A stretch of DNA of 64,000 nt from positions 227,320-291,319 of the forward strand of contig NC_054870.1 of NCBI RefSeq assembly GCF_018320785.1, read 5' to 3'. The first letter of the stretch is position 1, and each line of letters starts with the position of its first letter. Shown here piece by piece: positions 36,548-48,465 of the stretch. This DNA is from Cheilinus undulatus (Eukaryota > Chordata > Actinopteri > Labriformes > Labridae). Below the pieces are notes generated by a model. The model had not been told where the DNA came from. It worked only from the letters and a program-made list of their open reading frames with translations, and searched no databases. Position numbers and translations under genes: made by a program.

Positions 36548-36618
36548 GTTTGGTGCACCGCTGCGATCCCTGAGCTTTACTCCAGCCATGACAGCACTGT
36601 CCTCCACATACATTCACC
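36548..36618 (-). CDS. Single exon of a latent TGF-beta binding protein-like gene
   Basis: The minus strand reads acceptor CTGTTTACAG, a 71-nt exon, then donor GTAAG. The exon ends a split codon with G and then encodes VNVCGGQCCHGWSKAQGSQR plus CTK, and leaves a C to begin the next codon, consistent with proline. This is the first EGF-like cysteine module near the N-terminus of long LTBPs (LTBP1/2/4), extracellular matrix proteins that tether latent TGF-beta. I see neither the following exon (expected to begin with a C..CQNGG pattern) nor the preceding signal-peptide exon. The paralogue cannot be settled from 23 residues; LTBP1 fits best from memory. Confidence 0.75.
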
Positions 36619-37753
36619 CTGTAAACAGAGAACAAGCAGAGGTCAGTAAAACAACCACAATAGACAGATTCAGAACACAAAGACAGGGGAAGGAAAGACA
36701 GCTGGTGGAGGGTTTCCTCTCTATGTCCTGGCATCAACATTCACAGTTGTATGTGGAGATCCAAGAAGAATTTGACGGCAATGAAGCAATGTTATATCAG
36801 GTTACACTGGATGGCTAATAGAATGTCCCTTTCTCTACAATATCAGCATCCACCCTCTGGGTTTCATCGGAGGTCTCCAAGTTCACAACGTTGTTCAAGG
36901 TTCAGGGGGTTTGAGACGACTGACCTCAATATCAATCGTTCCCACCACAGCGCACTGATTCTTGGCACTGATCTGCTGGGCTCCACCAAACGATCGCCGC
37001 ATGTTTTCCAGACTTGACTTGCATCCTAATCACAGAGCTCTGGAGATGTGGTTTGGCCTTTAGTACTAAATATGAGCAGCACGGCAGGAATTTAGTGTGA
37101 TACCAAACTCCTGAGCTGTACTGTTTGTTGTGGAAGACTTTTCAGGCCGGCTAAGCCAGCCTGAATCCAACAAACTTTGTGTTACTACAAAACTTTGGTT
37201 TGGAAACTCCACAGAGAGCTGACTGAGTCAGACTGCTGGAAGCTGGACCAACATGGGAGCTTATGACTCACATCATCAGAGAGATGGCCCAGATGATGAA
37301 GATGAGGCTGGGGGAGATTAAAGCTGAGACGATGAAGGATCCAAACCTCAGACAGCTGCCCCATATCACACATCCTGTAATAATCTAACTTTTTAAAGAA
37401 CATCTACCCATTTCCCTCCTTTCTTTCTGTATGTAAAATGAAAACTTGATAAAATGAGGAACAAAAGTAAAGAAGCCTCGGCGTCTCCTTACATCTCTGC
37501 TCCCACATGTTTGACACAAAAGAGAGAGTTCATAAAACAGTCAGCTGAACATAAAGCATATAAGATTGTTACAGTCAGTGCAAATCCTCCAGTTATAAAG
37601 ATTTCAGTCATCAGAGAGACCTTTCTGCTGTCAACAGCATCTTTTCATTCTATCCAAAAGGTCAAAAGGTCAACATGAACACCTGTCACCCTGCCATGTA
37701 CAGGAGGACTTCAGCAGGTTCAATCTTACATACACATTTTCAGTTGTAGTTGT
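36619..37753. other. Flank or intron upstream of the LTBP-like exon
   Basis: No further exon with conserved cysteines was found on the minus strand. Short ORFs on either strand have no recognisable content. Confidence 0.4.
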
Positions 37754-37761
37754 CTAAGAAG

Positions 37762-38789
37762 TAGGGCTGCAACAACGAATCGATAAAATCGATAATTTGA
37801 AAAGTTGCAAACGAATTTATGTGTCGATTCGTTGTGTCGTGCGATTATGGCGTCACTGGGCGTGACGCGGAGCTGTTTACGCCACACGCAGACAGCTGAC
37901 AAACTTTACTGTGGCTTGGTTTAGTACTTCTCTGATTATAATCCGGTGATTAGTGGAAAAATTAAGTAGATATATTTATCATCAACTGTGTCATGACGGA
38001 GATGAGACGCTAGCGATCTAAAAATAGCTCGTCGTAAAAACTCCAGCTGAACTTTAGTTTCGTTTCTGTTACTATACCAGACTGGATAAGAACAGCGCTG
38101 GACTGTCAGGCGTTCATGTAATCCATGATATTTGCCTCTCTTTGTGTTCTAAATGTTCACTAAAACAGGAGAGGGAGGAAAAGCCTGAGCTGCAGTCACA
38201 TGGCTGCTGTGTGTGTGTGCGTGTGTGGGTGTGTGTGTGTGTGTGTGACAGAGACAGTTTGTGTGTCCGTCCGTGAGTGCAGGTCGGTCTGTGAACGACC
38301 CAACGTTAGCTTGTTGAATACATGAGTGATAATGATAATAAGTTATAATATCAATAACTTTAAGAGGCTGAGGCTTCTCTGCATAAAAAAAACTGTAAGA
38401 GGACGTAATAAAAGCAGAATCCCACTATAAGAGTCTTTCATTCAAATCAAATCATCAGGCTGTTGTTATTAGTATCATCCTAAAGTGTTTATGTGTGTTT
38501 GTAAGGAGGGAGGCAAAGTAGAAATAGAAAATATCATTTTAATCTTTAAAAGTAATTTATTATATTTTTTGTGTTTATTTTGTGGAATTGACAAGTTTTT
38601 TAATTTAACAGAACTCAAAAATATTTTGTTTTAGTTTTTAGGATAAAGACATTTAAACTCTAACATTATTGTGACAGCTTTGGAATATCCATCTTAAATT
38701 TTTTAATAAGGGACCCGCCCCACGGAAACATCCGCTTCATCGATTAATCGGGGAAGCGGTCGTTGAAATCATCGTTTGTTGCAGCCCCA
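37762..38789. mobile_element. Non-autonomous hAT element, 1.03 kb
   Basis: The left end is TAGGGCTGCAACAACGA and the right end ATCGTTTGTTGCAGCCCCA, an inverted pair. The flanks CTAAGAAG (37754-37761) and CCAAGAAG (38790-38797) match at 7 of 8 positions as a target duplication. A GT microsatellite lies at about 38205-38248. No transposase frame is present. Confidence 0.88.
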
Positions 38790-38944
38790 CCAAGAAGACT
38801 TAAGTCTGAAATCCATCTGTCCGTTCACTTCTCCCAGTTAGAGCTCAAAGCGATGGAGCCACCCCTGGACTGGTCCCAGCCAATCAGAGGGCTGACATAC
38901 AGAAACAAACATCCAGGCATGCTCACACCTATGGGCAATTTAGA

Positions 38945-39115
38945 CAGTTAACCCAACAAGCGTGTTTTAAACTGTGGAGTACCTGGAGAGCAGCTACACG
39001 TGCACCAGCAGAGCAGTCGGACTTTCACACAGTCTCGTCCTGCTAAGATAAGAACTGAACCCTTCTGGCTGTGAGGCTGCAGCACTAACCACTGCACCAC
39101 TGTGCAACCAAGAAT
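38945..39115 (-). mobile_element. tRNA-derived SINE, minus strand
   Basis: Read on the minus strand it begins TTGCACAGTGGTGCAGTGG TTAG and CTGCAGCCTCACAGC, a well-known fish SINE head. A degenerate B box (GGTTCAGTTCTTA) and a region resembling the usual 'CTGTGTGGAGTTTGCATG' body (CTGTGTGAAAGTCCGACT) follow. Confidence 0.7.
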
Positions 39116-39288
39116 GTTCCTCACTACACAACACAGAACAACTCTGTACTCAATAAAAGCATTAGCATCTGCCTCATCATTAGCCCGGGGCTTTAGGGGG
39201 AGAGCCAATAAACCTCTGTGTTTAATACAATCAGCTAATGAGGGCATGATCAGGGCTGCTGAATCACATCTGCATCATCTTGGTATTA

Positions 39289-40723
39289 TTAGCGCTGAAA
39301 CGATCCCCTCGAATTATGGGGTTGATTCGATTAAAAAAATTCCTCAAGGCAAATTATCTGCCTCTAGGCTTCGCTTAAATCAGTCATGTATCCGTATACG
39401 CCCATGCTGTAGCCTGGACATTACGCCGTGTGTTGTTCGGCGTGCTGTGTTTCACAAGGACGGCTATTTGTGTGGCACAATGCCCTTGTTTTTGCTGTTA
39501 CTACAATGTAACATGCATGTTAGAGGCGTGAAAATTACGAGGGAAGAGAAAGAGATGCAGTGATGTGTACAGGCACTCGTCCTGTGTTTTTACGCATCCA
39601 CTGGCTGTGGCTTCATGGCAGATACGGCACCACGCCTGCACCTGTGAACCTACGCAGATCTCTGAGTTCATGCGTTACCTGCATGACTCGCAGCACTCAG
39701 TTTGTGTCTGCAGACTTCAGAGAATTTCATAAACTCCTCTGATTGATCAAAAAGTTTTACAGAACCTCGTCAGGCTTCACGAGTCAAGTCCTGCTTTGGT
39801 GCCTCCTCTCTCTCTCTCCCTCGCTCTTTCTTTCTCTCCCTCTTTTATGCTTGCACGCGTTATACATGAAATTATAAATTATCTAAAATTCAGCGCACTG
39901 ATGTCTTGATTGCAGCGTATTTTTCAAAAATATTTAGCATCCCGAATGATTTGATAAGACTTATACTGATAATGAATTGACACCAATTAAATAGCAACAC
40001 CTTATTGCCACAGACAGTGACAGAGACTAAGTAGGTTAAAGTTCATCATCATAGAGTCAGGATTCAACAGGTCACAGAAGTAGCTTTCTCCATGTCAGTG
40101 GATGCTCTTAAAAGGTCATATTTTTATCTTATGGTGGATGAACTCACAAAAAAACGTGCAAAAATTCAAAGTGAACACTCTTTTGAAAAATAGACCATAT
40201 TCCTGTAATCTAAAGGTTCAGCTTTCAGCCATCATCAGACCTCTGTGTGAATGATGGAGCTTTATTCTTGCTAGAATGTGAAATATTACAGTCATGCATA
40301 AACTAGAGGATGTTAAAATGATTAAGTGTCCCCTTACTTTAATGACAACTTGGAGAATAGAAATAAACTACAATGAAAGAAATAAAGTGTTGGCACCAAA
40401 CATTTCCTGGTGGAAAAAAGATCCCTAAAACCCTAAATATGGCTTAATCTAATGTCATTATTTAACTTCCTTTCCTTGTAACTTTAAGAAATGTAAACTG
40501 TCATCAGAACTTCATTGCACTTTGTAAAGTCTATTTTCTTTAGAGAAGCTTCATTTAAGGGACCCAGCTTCTTTTCTCATTTGTCCAGTACTACTTCTCT
40601 TGAAAAAGCAGAAGTGATTGATTTATTAAAAAAATGCAATATTTCTTATTAGAGTACTCGATTATTGTCAGAAGACTAGATAGAGTACTCGACTACTAAA
40701 AGAATCTACTACTGCAGCCCTGC
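39289..40723 (+). mobile_element. hAT-like element, copy A of an inverted pair
   Basis: The left end TTAGCGCTGAAACGATCC and right end ACTACTGCAGCCCTGC resemble the ends of a common fish hAT family (TAGGGCTGAAACGAT...CAGCCCTA). The flanks TGGTATTA (39281-39288) and TGGTATTG (40724-40731) match at 7 of 8. ORFs inside are short and carry no recognised transposase. Confidence 0.75.
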
Positions 40724-42049
40724 TGGTATTGATACATCCCATGCATCGGCTGAACATATCGGCAGTGTAAATCATGTATTGGCCTTAAAGACTGTAAGTG
40801 TACCATCAGGTGTAGGTGGTTACGCAGAGTGCCATGAGCCCAAGGAGCCTTTTCTCAAAGCCAAATATTCTGGGACAGCAGCTGTTGAAGGATACTGCAT
40901 CCTTGCCTGCCATTGGAGGGCTGTTCAAATGTTTGAGGATCTTCAACAAGGGCTGAGTCCTCTAAACAGAGAATTTTCAAGCATGCACCTAACAGGATTA
41001 CCCACAATCCCATACGCAGCATTTTCCTTCACTGAAATAAATAAATAAATAAATAATCAGGTAAAGGCTGGAACCTCAACAACAACAATACTTTTCAACT
41101 GTACGTATTTCAACTGTAAATATGTTTTCCTCATGATTTTATGGCATCAGAGTAAAGCTGGACAGGTAAAAGCAGGGCCGTAGGATATGACTACATTAAA
41201 TGATTACGTCACACTATATGGTGAATGTGATTCTAATAAATTAATATTTAAAATATATTCCATTCCAGTGACAGAATCTCAGACACTCACTAGCAGGGTC
41301 CAAAACTAACACTTGCCACTCGCCAATTACGAGTAGATTTTGTCTCTGGCTGGTAAGTTTTAAGACCACTCTCCGCTCTGGCGAGTTACCTTTTTTACCA
41401 GCCAAAAAGTCATTTTTTGTGTTACTGGAGAACGATGCTGGTATCGGCTGGTTTCCTGGCAGAGTAATGTGTCTTTCAGGCCGAGACGATCTTTGGTCAC
41501 GTAAGTGCGTCAGTCACGACGTCATTCAGAGCGAGGTGGATAGCTGATTGTTACTGTACCCGTACCTCCTTGCTCATTGAAGAAGAGCAGTGTTGCCAAC
41601 TTAGCGACTTTGTCGCTATATTTAGCAAGTTTTCAGACCCCTCTAGCGACTCTTATTCAAAAAAGCGACTAACGACAAATCTTCTGACTCTTTCTGGTGT
41701 TACTGGAGACTATGACGTGAAAACACATATCGTTGTTCTCAGTGAGTAGCGGGTGCTGCCGTGGGCCCTTCCCCGTTCCTATGCACTCACAGGAAGCCCT
41801 GTCCTCTGCAGCAGTCCCTCCCAGCCATCAGAGAGTCAGAGCAGGAGAGGTTCACCCCTCCATGTCCAGACTGCAAATATTGTGTCTTTTTGGTCCATTT
41901 AGATCGTTAATGAAGACTGTATACAAAAAAAATTAAAAAAGAAAACATATTATAACTGTTATGGTTGTTAATGTTTCACTTGGATTTGTTGTAGGCTTTT
42001 AAGTGGACCATAGGGTTTAAAACGAAACCAAACGTAAGGAAAATGGAAT
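40724..42049. other. Non-coding, with pieces of interspersed repeats
   Basis: At about 41295-41400 (GGGTCCAAAACTAACACTTG) and 41590-41700 (TGTTGCCAACTTAGCGAC) there are phrases that recur in fish genomes as interspersed repeats. Their classes and borders could not be fixed. A TAAA microsatellite lies near 41038-41056. The 40779-41048 ORF has no recognisable motif. Confidence 0.4.
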
Positions 42050-42086
42050 AACATTTCCTGGGAGAGCTCCTCTCCCAGGAAATGTT
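42050..42086. repeat. Perfect 16-bp inverted repeat with 5-base loop
   Basis: AACATTTCCTGGGAGA, loop GCTCC, then TCTCCCAGGAAATGTT. The arms are exact complements. It sits at the point where copy B stops resembling copy A. Confidence 0.9.
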
Positions 42087-42838
42087 TGGTGCCAACACTT
42101 TATTTCTTTCATTGTATTTTATTTCTATTCTCCAGTTTGTCATTAAAGTAAAGGGACACTGGATCATTTTAACATCCTCTACTTTATGCATGAGTGTAAT
42201 ATTTCACATTATAATGAGAATAAAGCTCCATCATTCACACAGAGGTCTGATGATGGCTGAAAGCTAAACCTTTAAACACATTTAAAGGGATAAAGCTGCT
42301 TCTATGACCTGTTGAATTCTGACTGTATGATCATGAACTTTGACCTATTTAGTCTGTCTGTGGCCACAGTGTTTCTGTTTAACTGGTGTCAATTCATTAT
42401 CAATACAAGTCTAATTAAATGATTTGGGATGCTGAAACTTAAAAAAAAAAACACGCTTTAATCAAGACGTCAGTACGCTGAAATTAAATAATTTAGAGAG
42501 AGAGAGGGAAAGCACCAAAACAAGACTCGAATCTTGAAGCCTGACGAGGTTCTATGAAACCATCGGGTCAATCGGAGAAGTTTATGAAATGCCCTGAAGT
42601 CTGCAGACACAAACTGAGCGCTGTCTCACACCAGCGAGTCATGCAGGTAGCGCGTAAACTCAGAGATCCGTGGAGGTTCGCCAGTGCAGGCGTAGCGCCA
42701 GATCTGCCATGAAGCCACAGCCACACAAAGATTACAGCGTGGGCGTATACGGATACAGGACTGATTTAAGCCAAGCCTCGAGGCAGATAATTTAGAATCG
42801 AAACACCCAAATTATTCGAGGAAACGTTTCAGACCTAA
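42050..42838 (-). mobile_element. hAT-like element, copy B, inverted and truncated
   Basis: Read on the minus strand it starts TTAGGTCTGAAACGTTTCCT and follows copy A for most of its length. Shared words include AATTATCTGCCTC, TGTATCCGTATACGCCCA, TTAAAATGAT.AAGTGTCCC and AAAGTGTTGGCACCAAACAT. It stops matching after the CCAGGAAATGTT hairpin; the corresponding last 300 bases of copy A are missing. Confidence 0.7.
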
Positions 42839-42920
42839 TCATTATCCCCAGTCATGACGTGTCTTTACACTGAAACACTGAGGTTTGCTCATTGTTAAAT
42901 AAAATATCTGGTCTGCAGTC

Positions 42921-42922
<2 letters not shown>

Positions 42923-42964
<42 letters not shown>
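42923..42964. repeat. (TG)n microsatellite, about 21 units
   Basis: Uninterrupted TG dinucleotides. Confidence 0.97.
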
Positions 42965-42965
<1 letters not shown>

Positions 42966-44915
42966 AGAATCTTTGGTTTCCAACATACTGATGGCCAACG
43001 TCTCTGACTGCTTTGATAGCTCTGTTGTCTTCATAGATATAGATCACTGATCTCCTGCTACATACATGTCCACGGTCATACATCAGGCTGGGTCTATCAC
43101 TGGAACACAAACAGGAAGTACCAACAGCATGTTTTCACTCAGTCTCTCCATTCTGCTCGGTTATATCACAGACATCATTTCTTTACTCTAGAACAGTAAA
43201 GAACTCTCTTATTCTCTGCAGACATTTGTTTTCCACCTCTGTGTTGGTTATGCATGTTTCTGATGTTAATAATATGCTGAAAGCAGGAATAAGGACTGGG
43301 TCTGGGTCTGGGTAAACAGTAGAGAGTCATGATCTGTTCTACTCCTGTGTGAATAATACCTGAGTTATTATCTCCTGAACAGGACTGATGGTCCTGATGT
43401 TAGATGTTGATGGCCTTACTCTGGGTCAAACTGATGACCGTGGAAGACGTCTCCTTGAAAACACGTAGCTCAGCATAAAGACCAGGAACCGGTCCATCTT
43501 TGAACCATAAACTTAGAGAGCCGACTACATTTACAACTGAAGAGCCCAAAACTGAGTTGAAGATGATTTCTGCTTCCCTGAAGAGCTCTAATGACACAAT
43601 TATGGCAAACTGCTGCTGACTAAGGAAGCCCACTAGCCACAGTGGCATACTTTAGTTAAACCATCTGATTCCCTGACATTAAAACACACTGACACCACCA
43701 CACACACAGGAACACACACACACACACACACATGGACATCCTCCTGACCCTGCAGTCCTATGGAAGCTGCTTATGGCTGTGTAGAGTCATTAGCTCTGTT
43801 AGGGTGACAGAGCTCACAGCTGAACGCTGCTGACTCAGCACACTTCAAACCCGTCTGCTGGAGCACAGACTGAGCAGCTGAGGCCAGGCGGCTGGACCAC
43901 ACACAGTCTGGAGGATCATCAGCACCTCCAGACTGAGAAACAGAAGCGGATGTTCCACATTTATTTCTAGAACAGCATTCTTTAGGCTGAGACAGACAAG
44001 CACAGCATCTAGAAGTCTAGACTCTGATGGTCTTTTCCACCCTTGGCTACCTCACTCATGGTTGTGATGGCCTTTCATCATGGGGTTCACATAGTGTTAA
44101 CTCTGCTTTGACTTCAAAACTTCACTAAGGCCGTACTGCAGACCAGGACCAGATCAACGCTCCTCATTAAGAGGACTGTCTACCCTCGGGTTGGAAAACA
44201 CATCCCCGAACGTTGCGACGCGGCCCAGCCCTTCATTCTGTCTTCATCAGGCACATCTCAGCGCTCCGCAGGTTTGATTTATCAGCCTTCACAACAATCC
44301 CTGCAGACTCAGCACAGGCTACTGTAGGCACATGGCAGTCCTCTACATTACCAAGTCTAACAATCAAACAGATTATTCATGATCTCAAGGACCAGACCCA
44401 CACTTCTCTCAGTCCTGGACTACCATGGTCCCATTCAGCACCTGACAGTTGTTTTAAACTGTGTCCTCCTCTAGACGACACAAGTTTGGATGCTAAAACC
44501 TCTCTGTATGAAAGACGGGGTTCAGACCTGATGTCAAGGAAAGGATCTACACTACACTGGTGGACTGGGGGGCTGTACCAGTCCAGGCAGTCTGATGCTG
44601 CATTGTTCTACTTCTGACTGTAACAGTTCTCTTCTCATCTCCCTTCATACTCGCCATCTGTCCGTCTGCCTCATATCAGACGCTATGTTCATGTAGACAT
44701 GTTAGCTCCTTTAGCAACCAAAGAAACTACAGAATCTACGGAGGAACTATTAAACTGATACTTGAATATAACATAATTAAGACTACAGGACTTCATAAAG
44801 TCTCAAGTCCATCCGTCTCAAGTTTGAAGCCCTCGAGGAGTGAGCAGGTCCTCGCTCAGACACACCTCTCTCTCTCTGTGACTCTCAGGTGTCATGAGAT
44901 AAAATTACTTGTAGC
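42965..44915. other. No recognised gene
   Basis: Two open frames stand out slightly: 43648-43400 (minus, 82 aa, LFREAEIIFNSVLGSSVVN) and 44213-44617 (plus, 134 aa). Neither shows a motif, family match or splice context I can name. A CA microsatellite lies near 43708-43732. Confidence 0.35.
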
Positions 44916-45260
44916 TAGGGATGGGGCCAATTAATCGATGATTGATTAATTGGTTGTTAAGAATTTGGTTGATCACAGGGAATTTAGTCGATCTGATGTT
45001 GGCACTTAATAAAGAGACTAAACACGTCTTATTCTGCACTGCACAACAACATCTACCGTCATGGCATTGTGAGTGGGTTTTAACAAAAGCAATGAGACAT
45101 CTTACCCACCAGGGGGCAATTTAACTTAAGGAGAGAGGGAGAGGGCAAACAGAAGAAGTGCTAGAGCAGCGCAATCCATTATCTCAATTTGCCGAAACAC
45201 AAAATAAAGAGAGCGAAGCGAAGTGTGGTGTGGGACTATTTCAGTTTAGAGAATCATTGA
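44916..45260 (+). mobile_element. 5' fragment of an autonomous hAT element
   Basis: It starts with a hAT-like terminus, TAGGGATGGGGCCAATTAAT. Near 45209 a frame reads KRAKRSVVWDYFSLEN, the start of the BED zinc finger that opens many fish hAT transposases. A stop follows, and no DDE or dimerisation domain is seen. The right end was not found. Confidence 0.6.
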
Positions 45261-45482
45261 GAAACACACTCATTAGTTACCAGTTTTTGTTACATAGGGA
45301 AATGTTAAATATATCTGAGTTCCGTTAGCCGGCATTTGCCAGTAAAAAGGCGGAAGTCCGGCAGATAAAAATAACAATGGTGGAACAAGATGGCTGGCAC
45401 TGAGGTTACCTGTGCAGCTCGCCTGAGCTGTTTGAACTAAGTTTGGAGTTCAAAAGTACCTCTTTAAGATTATTTTTGAGAG

Positions 45483-45705
45483 GAGAGTGCCATCAAAAGG
45501 TTAAAGAAGAGATGGGTGAAATTAAGCAATCTCTGAGCACCATACAAAAGGAGATTGGCAAAATTGCCACACAGCAAACACAGATACCCAAGCTGATTGA
45601 ACAGGTGGACGGCCTCCAAAATGGTGGTGGCGAGGTGAAATTGGCACTGCGCCTTGCCCGCAGCGCATTTAAAGGCAAGGAGAGGCGTTCATTTGATTGG
45701 TGAAG
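45483..45705 (+). pseudogene. Coiled-coil ORF fragment, LINE ORF1-like
   Basis: The frame encodes EEMGEIKQSLSTIQKEIGK and IPKLIEQVDGLQ, a heptad-like coiled coil of the kind found in LINE ORF1 proteins. It is about 70 codons long with no other domain. The family is uncertain. Confidence 0.35.
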
Positions 45706-45914
45706 ATTACACTTGGCTGTGTTAAACCCACTCACGCCTTCTCTGCTCCCTCTTTACCACTTGCGCCGGTGGGAGGGACGGAGGCGTGAGTGTGCCGCGC
45801 TGCGCCGGACTGCGCCATGCACGAAAACTGCAAAATGCTCTGGACACACCCCGTTGGCGCGGCGCAGGTGCAGCGCAGGGCAGGTCCGCTCCGCCTGCGC
45901 CTGGTCTACGAAAA

Positions 45915-47064
45915 TAAAGCCCAATGACTTCAATTATCTGATCAACTGTGTGAATGACGAATTATCTCCAAATGGTTTCAACTGAATAAATTAACACTTA
46001 ACGTGAAGAAATGTAACTTTGTGATCTTTTGCAACAGAAATAAGTCTTATTCCAAAGAAAGTGCGAAATCATTTATTAATGGATCAATTATTTATTAATG
46101 CAAGTAAAAGCTACTGAATTTTGGGGAATATCAGTTGACAAAAGACTTAACTGGTCATATCACATAGACCTTGTTTGCAAAAGGTCCATGAAGATGATGG
46201 GCATATCAAGAAAAGTATGTCCTCTAATTCATCCTTCTGCTCATTTAACCATAATCTACAGCTTTTTGTTTCCTTATTTGAATTACTGCAATATGGTCTG
46301 GGCAGCTTCATATCCCAACCATCTGAAGAAATGGTGCATTATTCAGAAGAGGTTTCTAAGATTCATTTCACATTCAAATAGATACGCTCCATCAGCACCA
46401 CTTTTTATAAATTAATCTATTTTACCAATTCAAAAGTTAAATATCTATCAGATATGTTTGTTTATTCACAAGTTTATTTACAGAAACCAAGATCTTCCTG
46501 ACACTTTTCAAAATTTCTTTACTTTCTTATATGAGGTTCATGCATATCGTACTCGGCACAGCAATAATAACAAAAAAAAAACATCTTTTCCTTTCATGAA
46601 TCATCTAGTCACTTCCTGCCCCAAATATTGCCACACGTCTTATTCTATGCCTTTCCTCCATGATGATAATCCCTCATTGATTTTCTTTTCAGTATGTATC
46701 TTGTCTCCTTATTTTATTTTATTGGATTCACAATGACTTTGTTGTTTCCATTGTCTTCCACTTGATAATGATTATTCTGTACTTTGTCTCCTTCTTTCTT
46801 TTTCTTTTTCTTTTCTTTTTCTTTTTTCTTTTGCTTTTCTATTCAACATTGATTATTTTAGTATTCTGTCTCCCTGTTTTTCAAAGTTTATTTGTTAGCC
46901 ATATAAGTATGAATTGTTTGTGACTATTGAAAGGAGTGTAACTCTTGTCCAAGCCCATTGGGCTTCGTTCCCTCCTTGCACCATTTTTTAAATTTTTTTA
47001 TTTATTTATTTATTTTTTTGTTAATGTGTGCTAAATAAATAAACTAAACTAAACTAAACTAAAC
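45915..47064 (+). mobile_element. CR1/jockey-group LINE, 5'-truncated
   Basis: The frames give NKLTLNVKKCNFVIFCNRNK, then FWGISVDKRLNWSYHIDLVC and YSFLFPYLNYCNMVWAASYP followed by QKRFLRFISHSNRYAPSAPL. This is the end of the reverse transcriptase and the following region of a jockey-group LINE; the YADD catalytic block is not included. Frameshifts near 46090 and 46420 break it. The 3' end is a TAAAC tandem (about 47036-47064). A CTTTT microsatellite lies at 46796-46836. Confidence 0.8.
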
Positions 47065-48465
47065 AGACAAAAATATAACCAGTCAAAATGTCTGGCAAAA
47101 AAAAACATGCCAATGACCAGATAAGTAAATACTGAATGCTTGCAGATATTTTGTGTAACCTAGAAGATATGTTGGGAGAATGTGTCAATATAAACTAAAA
47201 GTAGACTGATCTTACTACTTCCACTGTCCTGCGGTGCTGGGGTTGTTTATCTCCTCATACGGCAAGCACATGGCTAATTATGTATCCACGATGACGTAAA
47301 ACCCAAGCCTTCTCTCTGAGCATGCTCAGTACTGCTGGGACTGTGCTGGAAAAGCATAATTTTAATCTAAGTGAGGTTTTCCTGGTTAACCAAAGGCTTA
47401 ATACCATCAGTGGTATGGAGGGATTTTGAGTCATCACTGTGAGTAATGAAGAGGCTGAAACAAAGGGAACTGTATAGCAGAGCAGCTGAAACACCGATGC
47501 AGCAGAGAGAGAGATTATGCTTGGGATGTCGGCACTGGCTAATTAGAAGAAGTAGTCTTGGATAAGCCATCAATGAGAGGAGGACTGGACCGGACTATCT
47601 GCTGTGGAGCTTTTGTCTTTTCGGGACTAGTCCAAATAAACCAGTATGGTTGGATTTCCAGCTTTAGCAGAGGTTACAGTTATGTCATCATGAGGGCTGA
47701 TATTAGCAACTGACTGTAAGACTCATTTTCATTTGAAATCTAGAGTTCTAACGCAGTGTCCAGTTAACAGAACACCTTTTTATGTGTTTGGATGCTTTGT
47801 TGCTGTCAGTGGAGGATGGTATTCGGCTGTTGTAAGCTGCTAAGTTATGATGGCGGCCGATGTGCTAACAGGCTAACGGTGGATATGTGAAGCTAACTGT
47901 TGTTGTTGATGAGTTTAACGTTGGCGTGTGTTGTGTGACTGAGTGTGTATGGAGAAGTGCGCAGCTTTCATTTTGAAACCACTTATACAAAGAAAAATAA
48001 AAGAACATCTGTGTGCAGTCATTTCTAGGGTTTTTACTGTCTTGGTTTTGGGTCAGGTCTGGAAATAAAAATGTGTCCTCTCTCCCATTTGGCGCAGACT
48101 TGTATGTATCAATGTACCACAGAATATCAGATTTATGCATTTTGCTGCTGTTAATGCAGCAAAATAATGTCAAAACAAATGTGGTAGTTGTTCTACATGG
48201 CCGGAATTCTTGAAGACTGGCAGTCATTTTGATTGGGGACAAAAAAGTCGAGCGCTGAGTTATATACTCACCATGTTCATCCAGGCGCTGACATTATGTC
48301 ACACGGTGCTGCCCCGCGTCAAGCTACGTGATGTTTGCTGATGTTTGGAGCAGCTGCTCTGACATGCTTTACTGTCTGGGAGTGTTTGTGAAGTGAGGCA
48401 TAAGCTGTGCCACGTTTTAGTGGTCCCCCGGAAGATAATCCCCAAACACACGTTCCTCTTTCTTT
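47065..48465. other. No gene seen
   Basis: Ordinary sequence with short ORFs only; no transposon border or exon could be supported. Confidence 0.4.

Noticed and set aside
39102..39563. 153-aa + strand ORF
   Set aside because: It spans a SINE edge and the left part of hAT copy A, so it is repeat-derived.
43400..43648. Minus-strand 82-aa ORF
   Set aside because: No recognisable domain, splice context or neighbours; of the length expected by chance.
44213..44617. Plus-strand 134-aa ORF
   Set aside because: No motif, and its composition resembles translated non-coding DNA.
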